A stretch of DNA of 35,960 bases. Source: DAOUBA01 sp034432855 (GTDB lineage: Bacteria; Chloroflexota; Anaerolineae; B4-G1). The DNA is taken from NCBI GenBank assembly GCA_034432855.1, contig DAOUBA010000243.1:1-35960 (forward strand), written 5' to 3'. The stretch's first letter is position 1, and each line of letters opens with the position of its first letter. Shown one piece after another: positions 1 through 7,724 of the stretch. The notes beneath the pieces were generated by a model that saw nothing but the letters and a program-made list of their open reading frames with translations, ran no database searches and was not told where the DNA came from. The translations under genes and the position numbers were made by a program.

Positions 1-118
1 GGATGTCAAAGACCGCGTTGTACTCGCCATAGATGGCATGAAAGTGCGGAATGCCGTGTTCGCTCTGGCTGAAGTACATTTTGATGATGATGCCATAGAA
101 ACGTGCTATCACCGGCAT
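1..118 (-). CDS. DUF4160 family protein, 3' part cut by window edge
   Basis: The first 39 residues are visible, starting MPVIARFYGIII, with the PHFHAIYGEYNAVFDI stretch typical of DUF4160 small proteins (usually about 80-90 residues). Function is not established; members are often found next to DUF2442 genes and are treated as toxin-antitoxin-like. The ATG at 118 is chosen because family members begin M-P-x-I-A-R-F; a GTG at 124 is also in frame. It lies 22 bases after the rplM stop, in the position where rpsI (S9) is found in most bacteria. The C-terminus and any partner gene are outside the window. Confidence 0.8.
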   Translation of the reverse strand, partial: MPVIARFYGIIIKMYFSQSEHGIPHFHAIYGEYNAVFDI

Positions 119-140
119 ACGCACATCTCCAGTTGTACGG

Positions 141-575
141 CTAACCCAATGCCAGCGGCTTGGGCTGCTGCGCCGCGTGAGGGTGCTCAGGGCCAGCGTA
201 GACCTTCAGTTTCTTGAGCATCTGCCGTCCCAGCCGGTTCTTGGGTAGCATACCCCGCACTGCGTGCTCGATCACCCGTTCGGGATGCTGTTGCAGTTGC
301 TTACGCAGGGTGATCACCTTCAATCCGCCAGGATAGCCGGAATGGCGATAGTACATCTTATGATCCAACTTGTTGCCGGTCACGTGGATCTTGTCGGCGT
401 TGACGACGATTACGTAATCGCCAACGTCCACCGCCGGCGAGTAGGTGGGCTTGTGCTTACCGGACAGGACGCGCGCCACCTGGGTCACCAGGCGGCCCAG
501 CGTCTGGCCCGTAGCATCCACCACGTACCAGTCTTTTTGGACATCGTCTTTCTTCGTCACGTAGGTTTTGTTCAC
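141..575 (-). CDS. rplM: 50S ribosomal protein L13
   Basis: This is a 144-residue protein of the usual L13 length. Landmarks are DATGQTLGRL near residues 20-29, GKHKPTYSP near 39-47, GDYVIVVNADKI near 52-63, YYRHSGYPGG near 74-83 and the AVRGMLPKNRLGRQM block near 105-119. L13 is an early-assembly 23S rRNA-binding protein of the large subunit. It is the last recognisable ribosomal gene of the cluster. Its usual operon partner rpsI does not follow; a DUF4160 gene does, and a HicAB pair precedes it by 22 bases. No separate promoter is evident, so it is probably read through from truA or from the hicAB region. Confidence 0.97.
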   Translation of the reverse strand: MNKTYVTKKDDVQKDWYVVDATGQTLGRLVTQVARVLSGKHKPTYSPAVDVGDYVIVVNADKIHVTGNKLDHKMYYRHSGYPGGLKVITLRKQLQQHPERVIEHAVRGMLPKNRLGRQMLKKLKVYAGPEHPHAAQQPKPLALG

Positions 576-597
576 GATTCCGAACTCCCCTTCATTA

Positions 598-822
598 TCA
601 TGGCACAGCCACAGTCATATACTCGGACATTGCATGCGAGGCGGGCACAGGCAAATTGTCTTCAATGAGACCTTGCACGTGCATTTCGATCGCCTCATGC
701 ATGTTGTGCTCAACCTCTTCTATCGTCTTACCGGTCGCCACACAGCCGGGTAGATCAGGTGCGTATGCAGAGTAGTTCCCGTCCGCCCTCTCAATCACTA
801 CCAGGAAACGGTACATGCTCAT
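598..822 (-). CDS. hicB: HicB-like antitoxin (type II toxin-antitoxin)
   Basis: A 74-residue protein with the partial RNase-H-like HicB fold: YRFLVVIERADGNYSAYAPD, then LPGCVATGKTIEEVEHNMHEA and a C-terminal helix. HicB proteins bind and neutralise HicA. This is the short form: no C-terminal ribbon-helix-helix or helix-turn-helix DNA-binding domain can be seen, so autoregulation through HicB is uncertain. Its ATG overlaps the hicA stop by four bases (ATGA), which implies translational coupling and the standard hicA-hicB order. Confidence 0.9.
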   Translation of the reverse strand: MSMYRFLVVIERADGNYSAYAPDLPGCVATGKTIEEVEHNMHEAIEMHVQGLIEDNLPVPASHAMSEYMTVAVP

Positions 823-1016
823 GCCCTCCGCTGCTTCAATCCTGCCTGCTTCAAAACACTGTTCAGGGTACCTGGGGCCAGGTCATCCCCAGGATGCCCC
901 GCAATGGTCACTCGCCCTGGCTTGACCGGATGCTTGTACTGACGGTGGCTACCTTTCGTTGCCACCAAATACCAACCGTCTGCCTCGATCATCTTGATAA
1001 CGTCGCGTACTTTCAC
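819..1016 (-). CDS. hicA: HicA-like toxin, mRNA interferase
   Basis: A 65-residue protein with the dsRBD-like HicA fold: VRDVIKMIEADGWYLVATKG followed by the key histidine in GSHRQYKHP (His24), then VTIAGHPGDDLAPGTLNSVLKQAGL. In the family this histidine is needed for cleavage of mRNA, so the toxin looks intact. It starts with GTG at 1016; the only upstream purine-rich stretch is weakly SD-like. It lies 42 bases after truA inside the ribosomal-protein cluster, and no own promoter was recognised. Confidence 0.92.
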   Translation of the reverse strand: MKVRDVIKMIEADGWYLVATKGSHRQYKHPVKPGRVTIAGHPGDDLAPGTLNSVLKQAGLKQRRA

Positions 1017-1058
1017 CGCGTCTTTTCACCTGAAACCCGGTGCAGGTTACCAACACGC

Positions 1059-1790
1059 TCAATACTTTACTTCCATCAAGCACAACCCGTGTGGGGGCAC
1101 CGTCGGGCCGGCCTGGCTGCGGTCGCGCGAGGCCAACACTGCAGCAAACCCTGCTGCGTCCATCTCCCCTCGCCCGACCAGGAGCAGGGTGCCCACGATG
1201 CTGCGCACCATGCGGTAGAGAAACGCGTTGGCCTCGATATCAAAAGTCAGCCAGGGCGCCTCTCCAGCCCACTCCGCCAGGAGCACCTGCCGCACAGTGC
1301 TTTCGCCTTGGGGCGGCTGTCCAAAGGCGGCAAAGTCATGCTCCCCCACCAGGAAGTGCGCGGCCTGTCTCATCGCTGCCACGTCCAGCGATTCCGCTAC
1401 ATGCAGGCTATAGTGCCGGGCCAGCGGCCAACGCACCGGCGCATTGTAGATGGTATAGCGATAGCGCCGACTGCGAGCGTCGTAGCGCGGATGAAAGTCA
1501 GGCGTGGCTTCCGCCATCTCCAACACGGCCACGTCGGCGGGCAGAACCGCGTTCAACGCCCGCTGCAAAGCGTCCAGCCCATGCCGCCAGGCCGTATCGA
1601 AGGCGATGACCTGCCCGACGGCATGCACCCCGGCATCGGTGCGGCCCGCCGCCAGCACGCATACCGTCTCTTGGGTTACCTGCGCCAGCGCCATCTCCAG
1701 CGTCGCCTGCACGCTCGGCGCATTGGCCTGGCGTTGAAAACCGCCATAGTCCGTGCCATCGTAAGCGACGACCGCCCGCACGCGCATCAT
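1059..1790 (-). CDS. truA: tRNA pseudouridine(38-40) synthase TruA
   Basis: A 243-residue protein of normal TruA length. It makes pseudouridine at tRNA positions 38-40 in the anticodon stem-loop. The catalytic motif AAGRTDAGVHAVGQ includes the nucleophile Asp52. Other landmarks are YDGTDYGGFQRQ near residues 10-21, RRYRYTIYNAP in the middle and FLYRMVRSIVGTLLLVGRG near the end. It follows rplQ after 32 bases, the usual position downstream of the alpha operon. ATG-ATG at the start leaves one residue of ambiguity. Confidence 0.97.
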   Translation of the reverse strand: MMRVRAVVAYDGTDYGGFQRQANAPSVQATLEMALAQVTQETVCVLAAGRTDAGVHAVGQVIAFDTAWRHGLDALQRALNAVLPADVAVLEMAEATPDFHPRYDARSRRYRYTIYNAPVRWPLARHYSLHVAESLDVAAMRQAAHFLVGEHDFAAFGQPPQGESTVRQVLLAEWAGEAPWLTFDIEANAFLYRMVRSIVGTLLLVGRGEMDAAGFAAVLASRDRSQAGPTVPPHGLCLMEVKY

Positions 1791-1822
1791 TTATGACGCC
1801 CAGATCGGCGTGAGACGCCCCC

Positions 1823-2236
1823 TTACTCCTCGACCAGTTCCAGCAAAACCATTGGGGCGGCGTCACCCTTGCGTGGCCCCAACTTGTACATGCGCGTGTA
1901 GCCGCCGGGCCGGTCCGCGTAACGCGGCGCGATCTCCTCGAACAGTTTCTTGACGATGTCTATGCGAGTGCCCTCTTCGTCGGTTACCCAACGGTTCAGA
2001 CGAGCGGCAGCCAATCGGCGCGCATGAACCCCGCGGGCAGGGTTCTCCTCTTCTGCCGCCAAACCGCGCTTCGCCAGGGTGATCAACTTTTCGGCCTGCC
2101 CACGGATCGCCTCGGCCTTGGCTTCTGTCGTCTCGATCCGCTCGTGATAGAACAACGCCGTCACCAGATTGCGACGCAAAGCCCGACGCTGATCATAAGA
2201 GCGGTTCAGTTTCTTGCCTGCAACGCGGTGCCGCAT
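1823..2236 (-). CDS. rplQ: 50S ribosomal protein L17
   Basis: A 137-residue protein with the L17 N-terminal signature MRHRVAGKKLNRSYDQRRAL and the RNLVTALFYHERIETTEAKA block, followed by a basic middle and YTRMYKLGPRKGDAAPM at the C-terminus. L17 lies near the peptide exit tunnel. The start codon directly abuts the rpoA stop, the normal rpoA-rplQ arrangement. Confidence 0.97.
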   Translation of the reverse strand: MRHRVAGKKLNRSYDQRRALRRNLVTALFYHERIETTEAKAEAIRGQAEKLITLAKRGLAAEEENPARGVHARRLAAARLNRWVTDEEGTRIDIVKKLFEEIAPRYADRPGGYTRMYKLGPRKGDAAPMVLLELVEE

Positions 2237-3187
2237 TTATGCACCTCCACTCTCCTCAACGGGCTCTATCAAGTACCCGCGTTCCCGAAGGCACTCTTTC
2301 AATTCGGTCAGCGATTTTTGTCCAAAGTTGCGGATGGTCAACAATGTATCGTCGCCCAGCGTCAGCATTTCCAGCACCTCACCCACGCTGGTGATGCCGG
2401 TACGCCTGAGGGCATTGAACACACGGGCGCTCAGTTCGAGTTGCTCGAGCGGGATCTCGTAGACCTCACCGGGAAGCCCCGCCCGCTCCTTGACGGCCTC
2501 GGGCTCTTCCAGAGTGAGGCCGGCGACCAGCCGCAGGTGCGCCACCAGGATACGCGCCGATTCCTTGAGCGCATCCAATGGCGACACGCGCCCATCGCTC
2601 CAGATCTCCAACGTCAGACGGTCATAGTTGGTCATCTGGCCCACTCGCGCCCGATCCACATCGAAGGCGACGCGGCGAACGGGGCTGAAGATGGCGTCCA
2701 CAGGCAGGTCACCAATCGGCAGGCGCCCACGCTCATCGGCCCGCAGATAGCCACGACCGCGCTCGACCGTGAACTCGATATCGAGCCGCGTGCCAGGAGT
2801 ATCCACGGTGAAGAGATAGAGGTCCGGGTTCAGAATCTCGATCTCCGGTGGAGCCTGGATATCGCCAGCGGTCACCGTACCCGCGCCTTTCACCTGGAGC
2901 GACATGCGCATGGACTCTTTGCTCTCCATCTTCAGGCGCAGTTGTTTGACTTGCAGGATGAACTGCATCACGTCCTCGCGCACGCCGGGGATGGTAGTGT
3001 ACTCGTGCGGGACATCGGCGATGCGCACCGAGGTCACCGCTGCACCAGGCAGCGACGAGAGCAACACGCGACGGAGCGCGTTGCCCAGCGTGATGCCAAA
3101 GCCGCTCTCCAACGGGCCGATGACGAAACAGCCATACGTCTGAGAAATCGCATCCGTCTCAATTTTGGGCAGGACTTGGACTGACAA
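2237..3187 (-). CDS. rpoA: DNA-directed RNA polymerase subunit alpha
   Basis: A 316-residue alpha subunit. The N-terminal dimerisation domain (about residues 1-230) has FVIGPLESGFGITLGNALRR and LLSSLPGAAVTSVRI. The C-terminal domain (about 255-316) has the helix-hairpin-helix region LSARVFNALRRTGITSVGEV and RNFGQKSLTELKE, which contacts UP elements and activators. It is placed between rpsD and rplQ as in most bacteria. Length and motifs are ordinary. Confidence 0.98.
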   Translation of the reverse strand: MSVQVLPKIETDAISQTYGCFVIGPLESGFGITLGNALRRVLLSSLPGAAVTSVRIADVPHEYTTIPGVREDVMQFILQVKQLRLKMESKESMRMSLQVKGAGTVTAGDIQAPPEIEILNPDLYLFTVDTPGTRLDIEFTVERGRGYLRADERGRLPIGDLPVDAIFSPVRRVAFDVDRARVGQMTNYDRLTLEIWSDGRVSPLDALKESARILVAHLRLVAGLTLEEPEAVKERAGLPGEVYEIPLEQLELSARVFNALRRTGITSVGEVLEMLTLGDDTLLTIRNFGQKSLTELKECLRERGYLIEPVEESGGA

Positions 3188-3216
3188 CTATCGCCTCCTG
3201 TGGACGAACGGTTCCA

Positions 3217-3858
3217 CTAGCGCGAGTAGAACTCGACGATCAACTGCTCTTTCAACGGCGTGACGATTTCTTCTCGCGAGGGCACCTTCAACATCCGCGC
3301 CGTCAAAGTCTGCACATCCAGGCTCAACCACCCCGGCACTGCATTCCCGTCCAACTGTTCCAGGCGCTCCTTGAAGTATTTGCGCTTACGGCTCCCTTCG
3401 CGCACCGCGATGACATCCTGCGGTTTGACGATGTAAGACGGCACGTTCGTGCGCCGGCCGTTGACGACAAAATGGCCGTGTGCGACCAACTGGCGAGCCT
3501 GCGCCCGCGAGTCGGCGAACCCCAGCCGGTAAACGACGTTATCCAGCCGGCTCTCCAACATACTGAGCAACGTTTCACCGGTGAGTCCTGAACGGCGGGC
3601 CGCTTCACGGAAGTAACGTTGGAATTGGCGTTCCATCACCCCATAGATCCGCCGCGCCTTCTGCTTCTCGCGCAACTGCAGCGAATAGTCAGATGGGCGA
3701 CGACGGCGAAACTGCGACATGCGGCCGTGAACGCCGGGCGGATAACTTCGCTCGCGCTCAAATGGGCATTTGGGCGACGTGCAACGGGCGCCCTTCAAGA
3801 ACAGTTTCTCGCCCTCACGGCGGCACAATTTACAGGCCGAACCGATATATCTGGCCAT
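3217..3858 (-). CDS. rpsD: 30S ribosomal protein S4, zinc-binding form
   Basis: A 213-residue primary 16S rRNA-binding protein. The N-terminus has a four-cysteine zinc site at Cys9, Cys12, Cys26 and Cys31 (ACKLCRREG, ARCTSPKCPF). The S4 RNA-binding domain follows near residues 100-165 with SRLDNVVYRLGFADSRAQAR and HFVVNGRRTNVPSYIV. S4 often autoregulates the alpha operon, but no pseudoknot target was identified here. It is 22 bases after rpsK. Confidence 0.98.
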   Translation of the reverse strand: MARYIGSACKLCRREGEKLFLKGARCTSPKCPFERERSYPPGVHGRMSQFRRRRPSDYSLQLREKQKARRIYGVMERQFQRYFREAARRSGLTGETLLSMLESRLDNVVYRLGFADSRAQARQLVAHGHFVVNGRRTNVPSYIVKPQDVIAVREGSRKRKYFKERLEQLDGNAVPGWLSLDVQTLTARMLKVPSREEIVTPLKEQLIVEFYSR

Positions 3859-3880
3859 GCTCTCTCTCCTCGATCCTCAA

Positions 3881-4291
3881 CTATACGCGGCGCTTCTTGG
3901 GCGGACGGCAGCCGTTATGCGGGATCGGCGTCACGTCGGTGATCGAACGGATCTTCAAGCCCGCAACCTGCAAGGCGCGAATCGCCGCTTCCCGACCGGG
4001 GCCGGGCCCCTTGACGAAGACGGCCACCTCGGCCATTCCGTTATCCAGCGCGTCCTTCCCGGCCTTCTGAGCCGCCTGGCGGGCCGCAAAGGGCGTGCTC
4101 TTGCGCGCCCCTTTGAAGCCGACAGTCCCAGCACTGGCCCAGTTGAGCACATTCCCCTGCTGATCGGTGATCGTCACGACCGTGTTGTTGAACGAAGCAT
4201 GGATGTGCGCCTGGCCGCGCGGCACAACCTTCTTGACCCGACGCCCACCCCGGCGCCGACTGACCCGTCGTTCTCCTTCTGCTACTACCAT
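3881..4291 (-). CDS. rpsK: 30S ribosomal protein S11
   Basis: A 136-residue protein. Signature stretches are GQAHIHASFNNTVVTITD, GFKGARKSTPFAARQAA, VKGPGPGREAAIRAL and the C-terminal HNGCRPPKKRRV. The open frame runs 58 codons further upstream through rpsM in another frame, but the ATG at 4291 is chosen because it has a strong SD (GGAGGAGTG directly before it) and gives the usual S11 start. S11 forms part of the platform and helps shape the E site with S7. Confidence 0.97.
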   Translation of the reverse strand: MVVAEGERRVSRRRGGRRVKKVVPRGQAHIHASFNNTVVTITDQQGNVLNWASAGTVGFKGARKSTPFAARQAAQKAGKDALDNGMAEVAVFVKGPGPGREAAIRALQVAGLKIRSITDVTPIPHNGCRPPKKRRV

Positions 4292-4319
4292 CACTCCTCC
4301 AAAAAGCACCCGATGCCGA

Positions 4320-4709
4320 TTACTTCTTCTTGGCTCCACGCCGCCGACCACGCCCAGGCACGGTCTTCTTGGGGCCGCGCTTGGTGCGAGCGTTCGTCCG
4401 TGTGCGTTGCCCGCGCACGGGCAGGTTGCGGCGATGGCGCAAGCCGCGATAGCATCCGATGTCAACCAGCCGTCGGATGTTCATCTGCACCTCGCGCCGC
4501 AAGTCGCCTTCGACCTGATACTCGCGGTCAATGATCTCGCGCAGCGCGGCGACCTGGGTCTCCGTCAGATCCTTGATCCGCACGTCGGGGTTGATCCCGG
4601 CCTTCCGCAGGATCTCATTGCTCCGCTTGCGCCCGATGCCATAGATGTACGTCAGGCCAATCTCGACGCGCTTGTTCCGCGGCAGGTCCACTCCTGCAAT
4701 ACGTGCCAT
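4320..4709 (-). CDS. rpsM: 30S ribosomal protein S13
   Basis: A 129-residue protein starting MARIAGVDLPRNKRVEIGLT, with IYGIGRKRSNEIL, the helix-two-turn-helix region, and the RGLRHRRNLPVRGQRTRTNA signature. The C-terminal tail is basic (KKTVPGRGRRRGAKKK) and reaches towards P-site tRNA. S13 contacts the large subunit in bridge B1. It lies between rpmJ and rpsK as expected. Confidence 0.98.
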   Translation of the reverse strand: MARIAGVDLPRNKRVEIGLTYIYGIGRKRSNEILRKAGINPDVRIKDLTETQVAALREIIDREYQVEGDLRREVQMNIRRLVDIGCYRGLRHRRNLPVRGQRTRTNARTKRGPKKTVPGRGRRRGAKKK

Positions 4710-4727
4710 ACTTTCCTCCGCTCAGAA

Positions 4728-4841
4728 TTATCCCTGGCGTTGCTTGTGCTTCGGATTATCACAAATCACCCGCACGACTCCGCGTCGCCGGATGATCTTG
4801 CACTTCGGACAACGCCGTCTCACTGAAGGCGACACCTTCAT
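4728..4841 (-). CDS. rpmJ: 50S ribosomal protein L36
   Basis: A 37-residue protein read directly from the minus strand: it begins MKVSPSVRRRCPKCKIIRRR and ends VRVICDNPKHKQRQG. The zinc ribbon ligands Cys11, Cys14, Cys27 and His32 are all present, so this is the zinc-binding form of L36. It lies 18 bases after map and 18 bases before rpsM. The infA gene that normally sits between map and rpmJ is absent. Confidence 0.96.
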   Translation of the reverse strand: MKVSPSVRRRCPKCKIIRRRGVVRVICDNPKHKQRQG

Positions 4842-4859
4842 CGCACCATACCTCCCATG

Positions 4860-5621
4860 CTACATCCGCGTCAGAATCTCTGCCTCACTATCAGTGATGG
4901 CGATAGTATGCTCAAAATGCGCGGTTAACTTTCCGTCGCACGAAACCACAGTCCAATGATCGGCCAGCGTCTTGACAAAGCGCTCACCAGCCAGCACCAT
5001 CGGCTCCAGCGCCAGCGTCATCCCCCGGCGCAGGCGCACCCCTTTGCCCGGCTCTCCGAAATTCGGCACCTGCGGCTCCTCATGCATCTTGCGCCCGATG
5101 CCGTGACCGGTGTACTCGTGCACGACGTTGTAGCCACGGCGCTCCACGTACGATTGAATCGCGGCCGAGATATCGCCGGAACGGTTACCGGCCCTGGCCG
5201 CGGCGATCCCGGCGTAGAGCGCACCCTCGGTCGCCTCTAATAGCCGGCGCGCCTCAGGGCGTATCTCCCCCACCGGCAACGTGGTTGCCGCGTCACCGTG
5301 GTAGCCATCCAGGATGGCGCCGACATCTATGCTGATAATGTCCCCTTCCTGCAATACACGCGGGCCGGGAATCCCGTGCACCAGTTCCTCGTTGATCGAA
5401 GTGCAGATGTTGGCCGGGAAAGGATGAGCGCCTCCGGGCGGATAGCCGTTGAACGACGGGATGGCATTGTACCCGCGGATGATCGCCCCCGCCAGTTCGT
5501 CCAGTTCCGCCGTCGTCACCCCCGGCGCGACCCGTTCCCGCATCCTTTCCAGCACCTCGGCCACGATCCGGCCGGCGCGGCGCATCTTGTCAATCTCGGC
5601 TGCCGATTTGACAACGATCAC
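4860..5621 (-). CDS. map: Type I methionine aminopeptidase
   Basis: A 253-residue enzyme that removes the initiator methionine from nascent proteins. The five metal ligands of the pita-bread fold are visible: Asp99 (ISIDVG), Asp110 (YHGDAATT), His173 (TGHGIG), Glu206 (ALEPM) and Glu237 (HFEHT). His82 in ELVHGIPG is the usual substrate-contacting histidine. It follows adk after two bases, so the two are probably translationally coupled. There is no N-terminal SH3 or zinc extension. Confidence 0.98.
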   Translation of the reverse strand: MIVVKSAAEIDKMRRAGRIVAEVLERMRERVAPGVTTAELDELAGAIIRGYNAIPSFNGYPPGGAHPFPANICTSINEELVHGIPGPRVLQEGDIISIDVGAILDGYHGDAATTLPVGEIRPEARRLLEATEGALYAGIAAARAGNRSGDISAAIQSYVERRGYNVVHEYTGHGIGRKMHEEPQVPNFGEPGKGVRLRRGMTLALEPMVLAGERFVKTLADHWTVVSCDGKLTAHFEHTIAITDSEAEILTRM

Positions 5622-5623
5622 GA

Positions 5624-6283
5624 CTACTTCCCGGCTGCTTCCACAGCCGCTCGCAAGTCGGCCTGCACGTCCTCGATGGATCGCTCGCCATCAATCTCGA
5701 CCAGCAACTTTTTGGCAAAGTAATAGCCGATGAGCGGCGCGGTCTCCTTGTAGTACGTATACAGCCGGTTGTGTACCGTCTCGGGAGTATCGTCATCCCG
5801 TTGATACAACTCGCCGCCGCAGGCGTCGCATACACCTTCGACACGCGGCGGATCGGAGACCAGGTTGTACACGGCTCCGCACTTCCGGCAGGTCCGGCGC
5901 GCCGCCAGACGTTTCACAACCTCTTCGTCGCGCACCTGGATCAGCGGCACGATCGCCACGCGCTGCCCGCGTTCCTCCAGCAGGCTGTCCAGCGCATCGG
6001 CCTGCTCCAGCGTGCGTGGGAAGCCGTCCAGGATGGCGCCACCCACGCAATCCGGCCGTCCAAGCCGCTCGGCCACCATCCGTATCGTCACATCATCGGG
6101 CACGAGCGCACCACGATCCATATAACTCTTCGCCAGCAGGCCCAGTTCCGTCTTGCGGCCCAGATTGTCGCGGAACAGATCGCCGCTCGAAACGTGCGGG
6201 ATGTCCAACGCCTGGGCCAACACCTTGGCCTGTGTGCCCTTGCCGGCGCCCGGCGAGCCCAACAATACAACAAACCGACCCAC
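5624..6283 (-). CDS. adk: Adenylate kinase, zinc-binding LID form
   Basis: A 219-residue enzyme that interconverts 2 ADP with ATP and AMP. The P-loop is GSPGAGKGTQ (residues 9-18), the AMP-binding segment includes SSGDLFRDN, and GFPRT is at 87-91. The LID domain has a structural zinc site formed by Cys132, Cys135, Cys152 and Cys155, as in Gram-positive and many Chloroflexota enzymes. The secY-adk-map order is the standard spc operon arrangement. Confidence 0.98.
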   Translation of the reverse strand: MGRFVVLLGSPGAGKGTQAKVLAQALDIPHVSSGDLFRDNLGRKTELGLLAKSYMDRGALVPDDVTIRMVAERLGRPDCVGGAILDGFPRTLEQADALDSLLEERGQRVAIVPLIQVRDEEVVKRLAARRTCRKCGAVYNLVSDPPRVEGVCDACGGELYQRDDDTPETVHNRLYTYYKETAPLIGYYFAKKLLVEIDGERSIEDVQADLRAAVEAAGK

Positions 6284-6286
6284 GCT

Positions 6287-6320
6287 CGCTCCTCAAAGTG
6301 GGGCAAATGGCCAATTGGCC
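6287..6320. repeat. Short degenerate repeat in secY-adk spacer
   Basis: The spacer after the secY stop contains the perfect 12-base palindrome GGCCAATTGGCC (6309-6320). Read on the minus strand it continues as a degenerate 8-base repeat, GGCCAATT then GGCCATTT. It contains no gene. It belongs to the wider pattern of repeat-built spacers in this cluster. Confidence 0.6.
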
Positions 6321-7661
6321 CTACCTGATAAATCCCTCGTAATGGCGCATCAAGAGTTGGGCTTCCAACTGACGCATCGTATCAATCACCACGCCGACCA
6401 CGATCAACAGGCCAGAAGAGGTGATGAGCAGTGATGCCTGCCCGCCCCCCATGTTCAGGAGCAAGCCCACGATAAAGGGCAATACTGCAACAGCGCCCAG
6501 GAACAAGGCGCCGACCAGCGTGATGCGGCGATAGACCGAGTTGATATAATCGGCCGTCCGCTTACCGGGCCGGATCCCCGGAATAAATCCGCCCTGCCGC
6601 TGCAACGCCCCAGGCAAATCCTGTTGCTGCACCATCACATCGGTGTAGAAATAAGTAAACCCTACCACGGTGAGAAAGTACAGCAACCCATACCACACGT
6701 TGCGTCCGCTGAAGAAATTCATCACCTTGATGGCAAATTCTGCTACCGACGGGTTGGCACTCCCGGTGAAGAACTGGGCAATCACCGCCGGGAACATCAG
6801 GAAAGATTGGCCAAAAATGAGCGGGATCATGCCGGCCGTGTTGACCTTCAATGGAATGTGGGTGCTCCCACCGCCGTACACCTTGATGCCGCGCACGCGC
6901 TTGCCGTATTGCACCGGGATGCGCCGTTCCCCCTCCTGCACCACGACGATCACGAACATCGTGACAGCCGTGATGATCAGGAAAATCGCCAAACGCAGCA
7001 CCGCAGTCCCCGCGCCACCATCGGTCACTCCCTGGGCCCAGATATCCACGATGTTGCCCGGTATGCCCGCCACGATGCCGCCGAAAATGATCAACGACAA
7101 CCCATTGCCGATGCCCTGCTCGGTGATCAACTCGCCCAGCCAGATGGCGAACATCGTGCCCGCCGTCATCGCCACGAGCACCGTAATCGTGGGCAGAATG
7201 TTCTCCGGCTCGGAGAACCCAAAGTTAGGCAGAACGGGCCGGGCGCCCGAGTTGAAGGCCTGGGCCTGCCCAAATGCATTCAACGCCGCCAACGGCACGG
7301 TGATGTAGTACGACCACTGGTTGATCTTGCGACGGCCCGCCTCTCCTTCCTCGGACAGTTTCTGCAAGCGCGGAATGACAGGGATCAACAACTGAAAAAT
7401 GATCGTCGCGGTAATGTAGGGATACACCCCGTTCGCCATGACCGAAAAGTTGGCGATTGCCCCGCCGGACAGCACGTTCAGCAGATTCAGGAACTGGCCG
7501 GCGCCGGTGGTACTCGTCAGCACTTCATTGAGCGCAGCCCGATCCACCCCCGGCACCGGGACATGTGCGGCCAACCGGAAGACGACAAGGATCAGCAGCG
7601 TATACAATATCCTGCGCCGCAGATCGGGCAACGTCATGGCATTCCGCAGGGCCTGTATCAT
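6321..7661 (-). CDS. secY: Protein translocase subunit SecY
   Basis: A 446-residue integral membrane protein with ten predicted transmembrane helices, the channel of the Sec translocon. Landmarks are the N-terminal LRRRILYTLLILVVFRLA, the plug/TM2 region LSGGAIANFSVMANGVYPYI, the LGELITEQGIGNG loop, the cytoplasmic basic loops RRIPVQYGKR and GIRPGKRTADYI, and the end TMRQLEAQLLMRHYEGFI. Length is ordinary. It lies between rplO and adk. Confidence 0.98.
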   Translation of the reverse strand: MIQALRNAMTLPDLRRRILYTLLILVVFRLAAHVPVPGVDRAALNEVLTSTTGAGQFLNLLNVLSGGAIANFSVMANGVYPYITATIIFQLLIPVIPRLQKLSEEGEAGRRKINQWSYYITVPLAALNAFGQAQAFNSGARPVLPNFGFSEPENILPTITVLVAMTAGTMFAIWLGELITEQGIGNGLSLIIFGGIVAGIPGNIVDIWAQGVTDGGAGTAVLRLAIFLIITAVTMFVIVVVQEGERRIPVQYGKRVRGIKVYGGGSTHIPLKVNTAGMIPLIFGQSFLMFPAVIAQFFTGSANPSVAEFAIKVMNFFSGRNVWYGLLYFLTVVGFTYFYTDVMVQQQDLPGALQRQGGFIPGIRPGKRTADYINSVYRRITLVGALFLGAVAVLPFIVGLLLNMGGGQASLLITSSGLLIVVGVVIDTMRQLEAQLLMRHYEGFIR

Positions 7662-7681
7662 CCTCTCCCCCTAAACCATTC

Positions 7682-7718
7682 GCTACTGTCCTGACTATCC
7701 GTTACTGTCCTGCAATCC
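7682..7718. repeat. Two-copy 19-base direct repeat in rplO-secY spacer
   Basis: The plus strand reads CTACTGTCCTGACTATCCG and then TTACTGTCCTGCAATCCG, two imperfect copies of a unit of about 19 bases. It fills most of the spacer between the rplO stop and the secY start. No gene or terminator is seen in it. Confidence 0.65.
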
Positions 7719-7724
7719 GCGTTC

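Noticed and set aside
759..1796. Plus-strand open frame of 345 codons opposite truA/hicA
   Set aside because: It is antisense to truA, hicA and hicB, has no recognisable domain, and is explained by the GC-rich codon use of the real genes.
4292..4465. 58-codon N-terminal extension of S11
   Set aside because: It overlaps rpsM out of frame and lacks S11 homology, whereas the ATG at 4291 has a strong SD.
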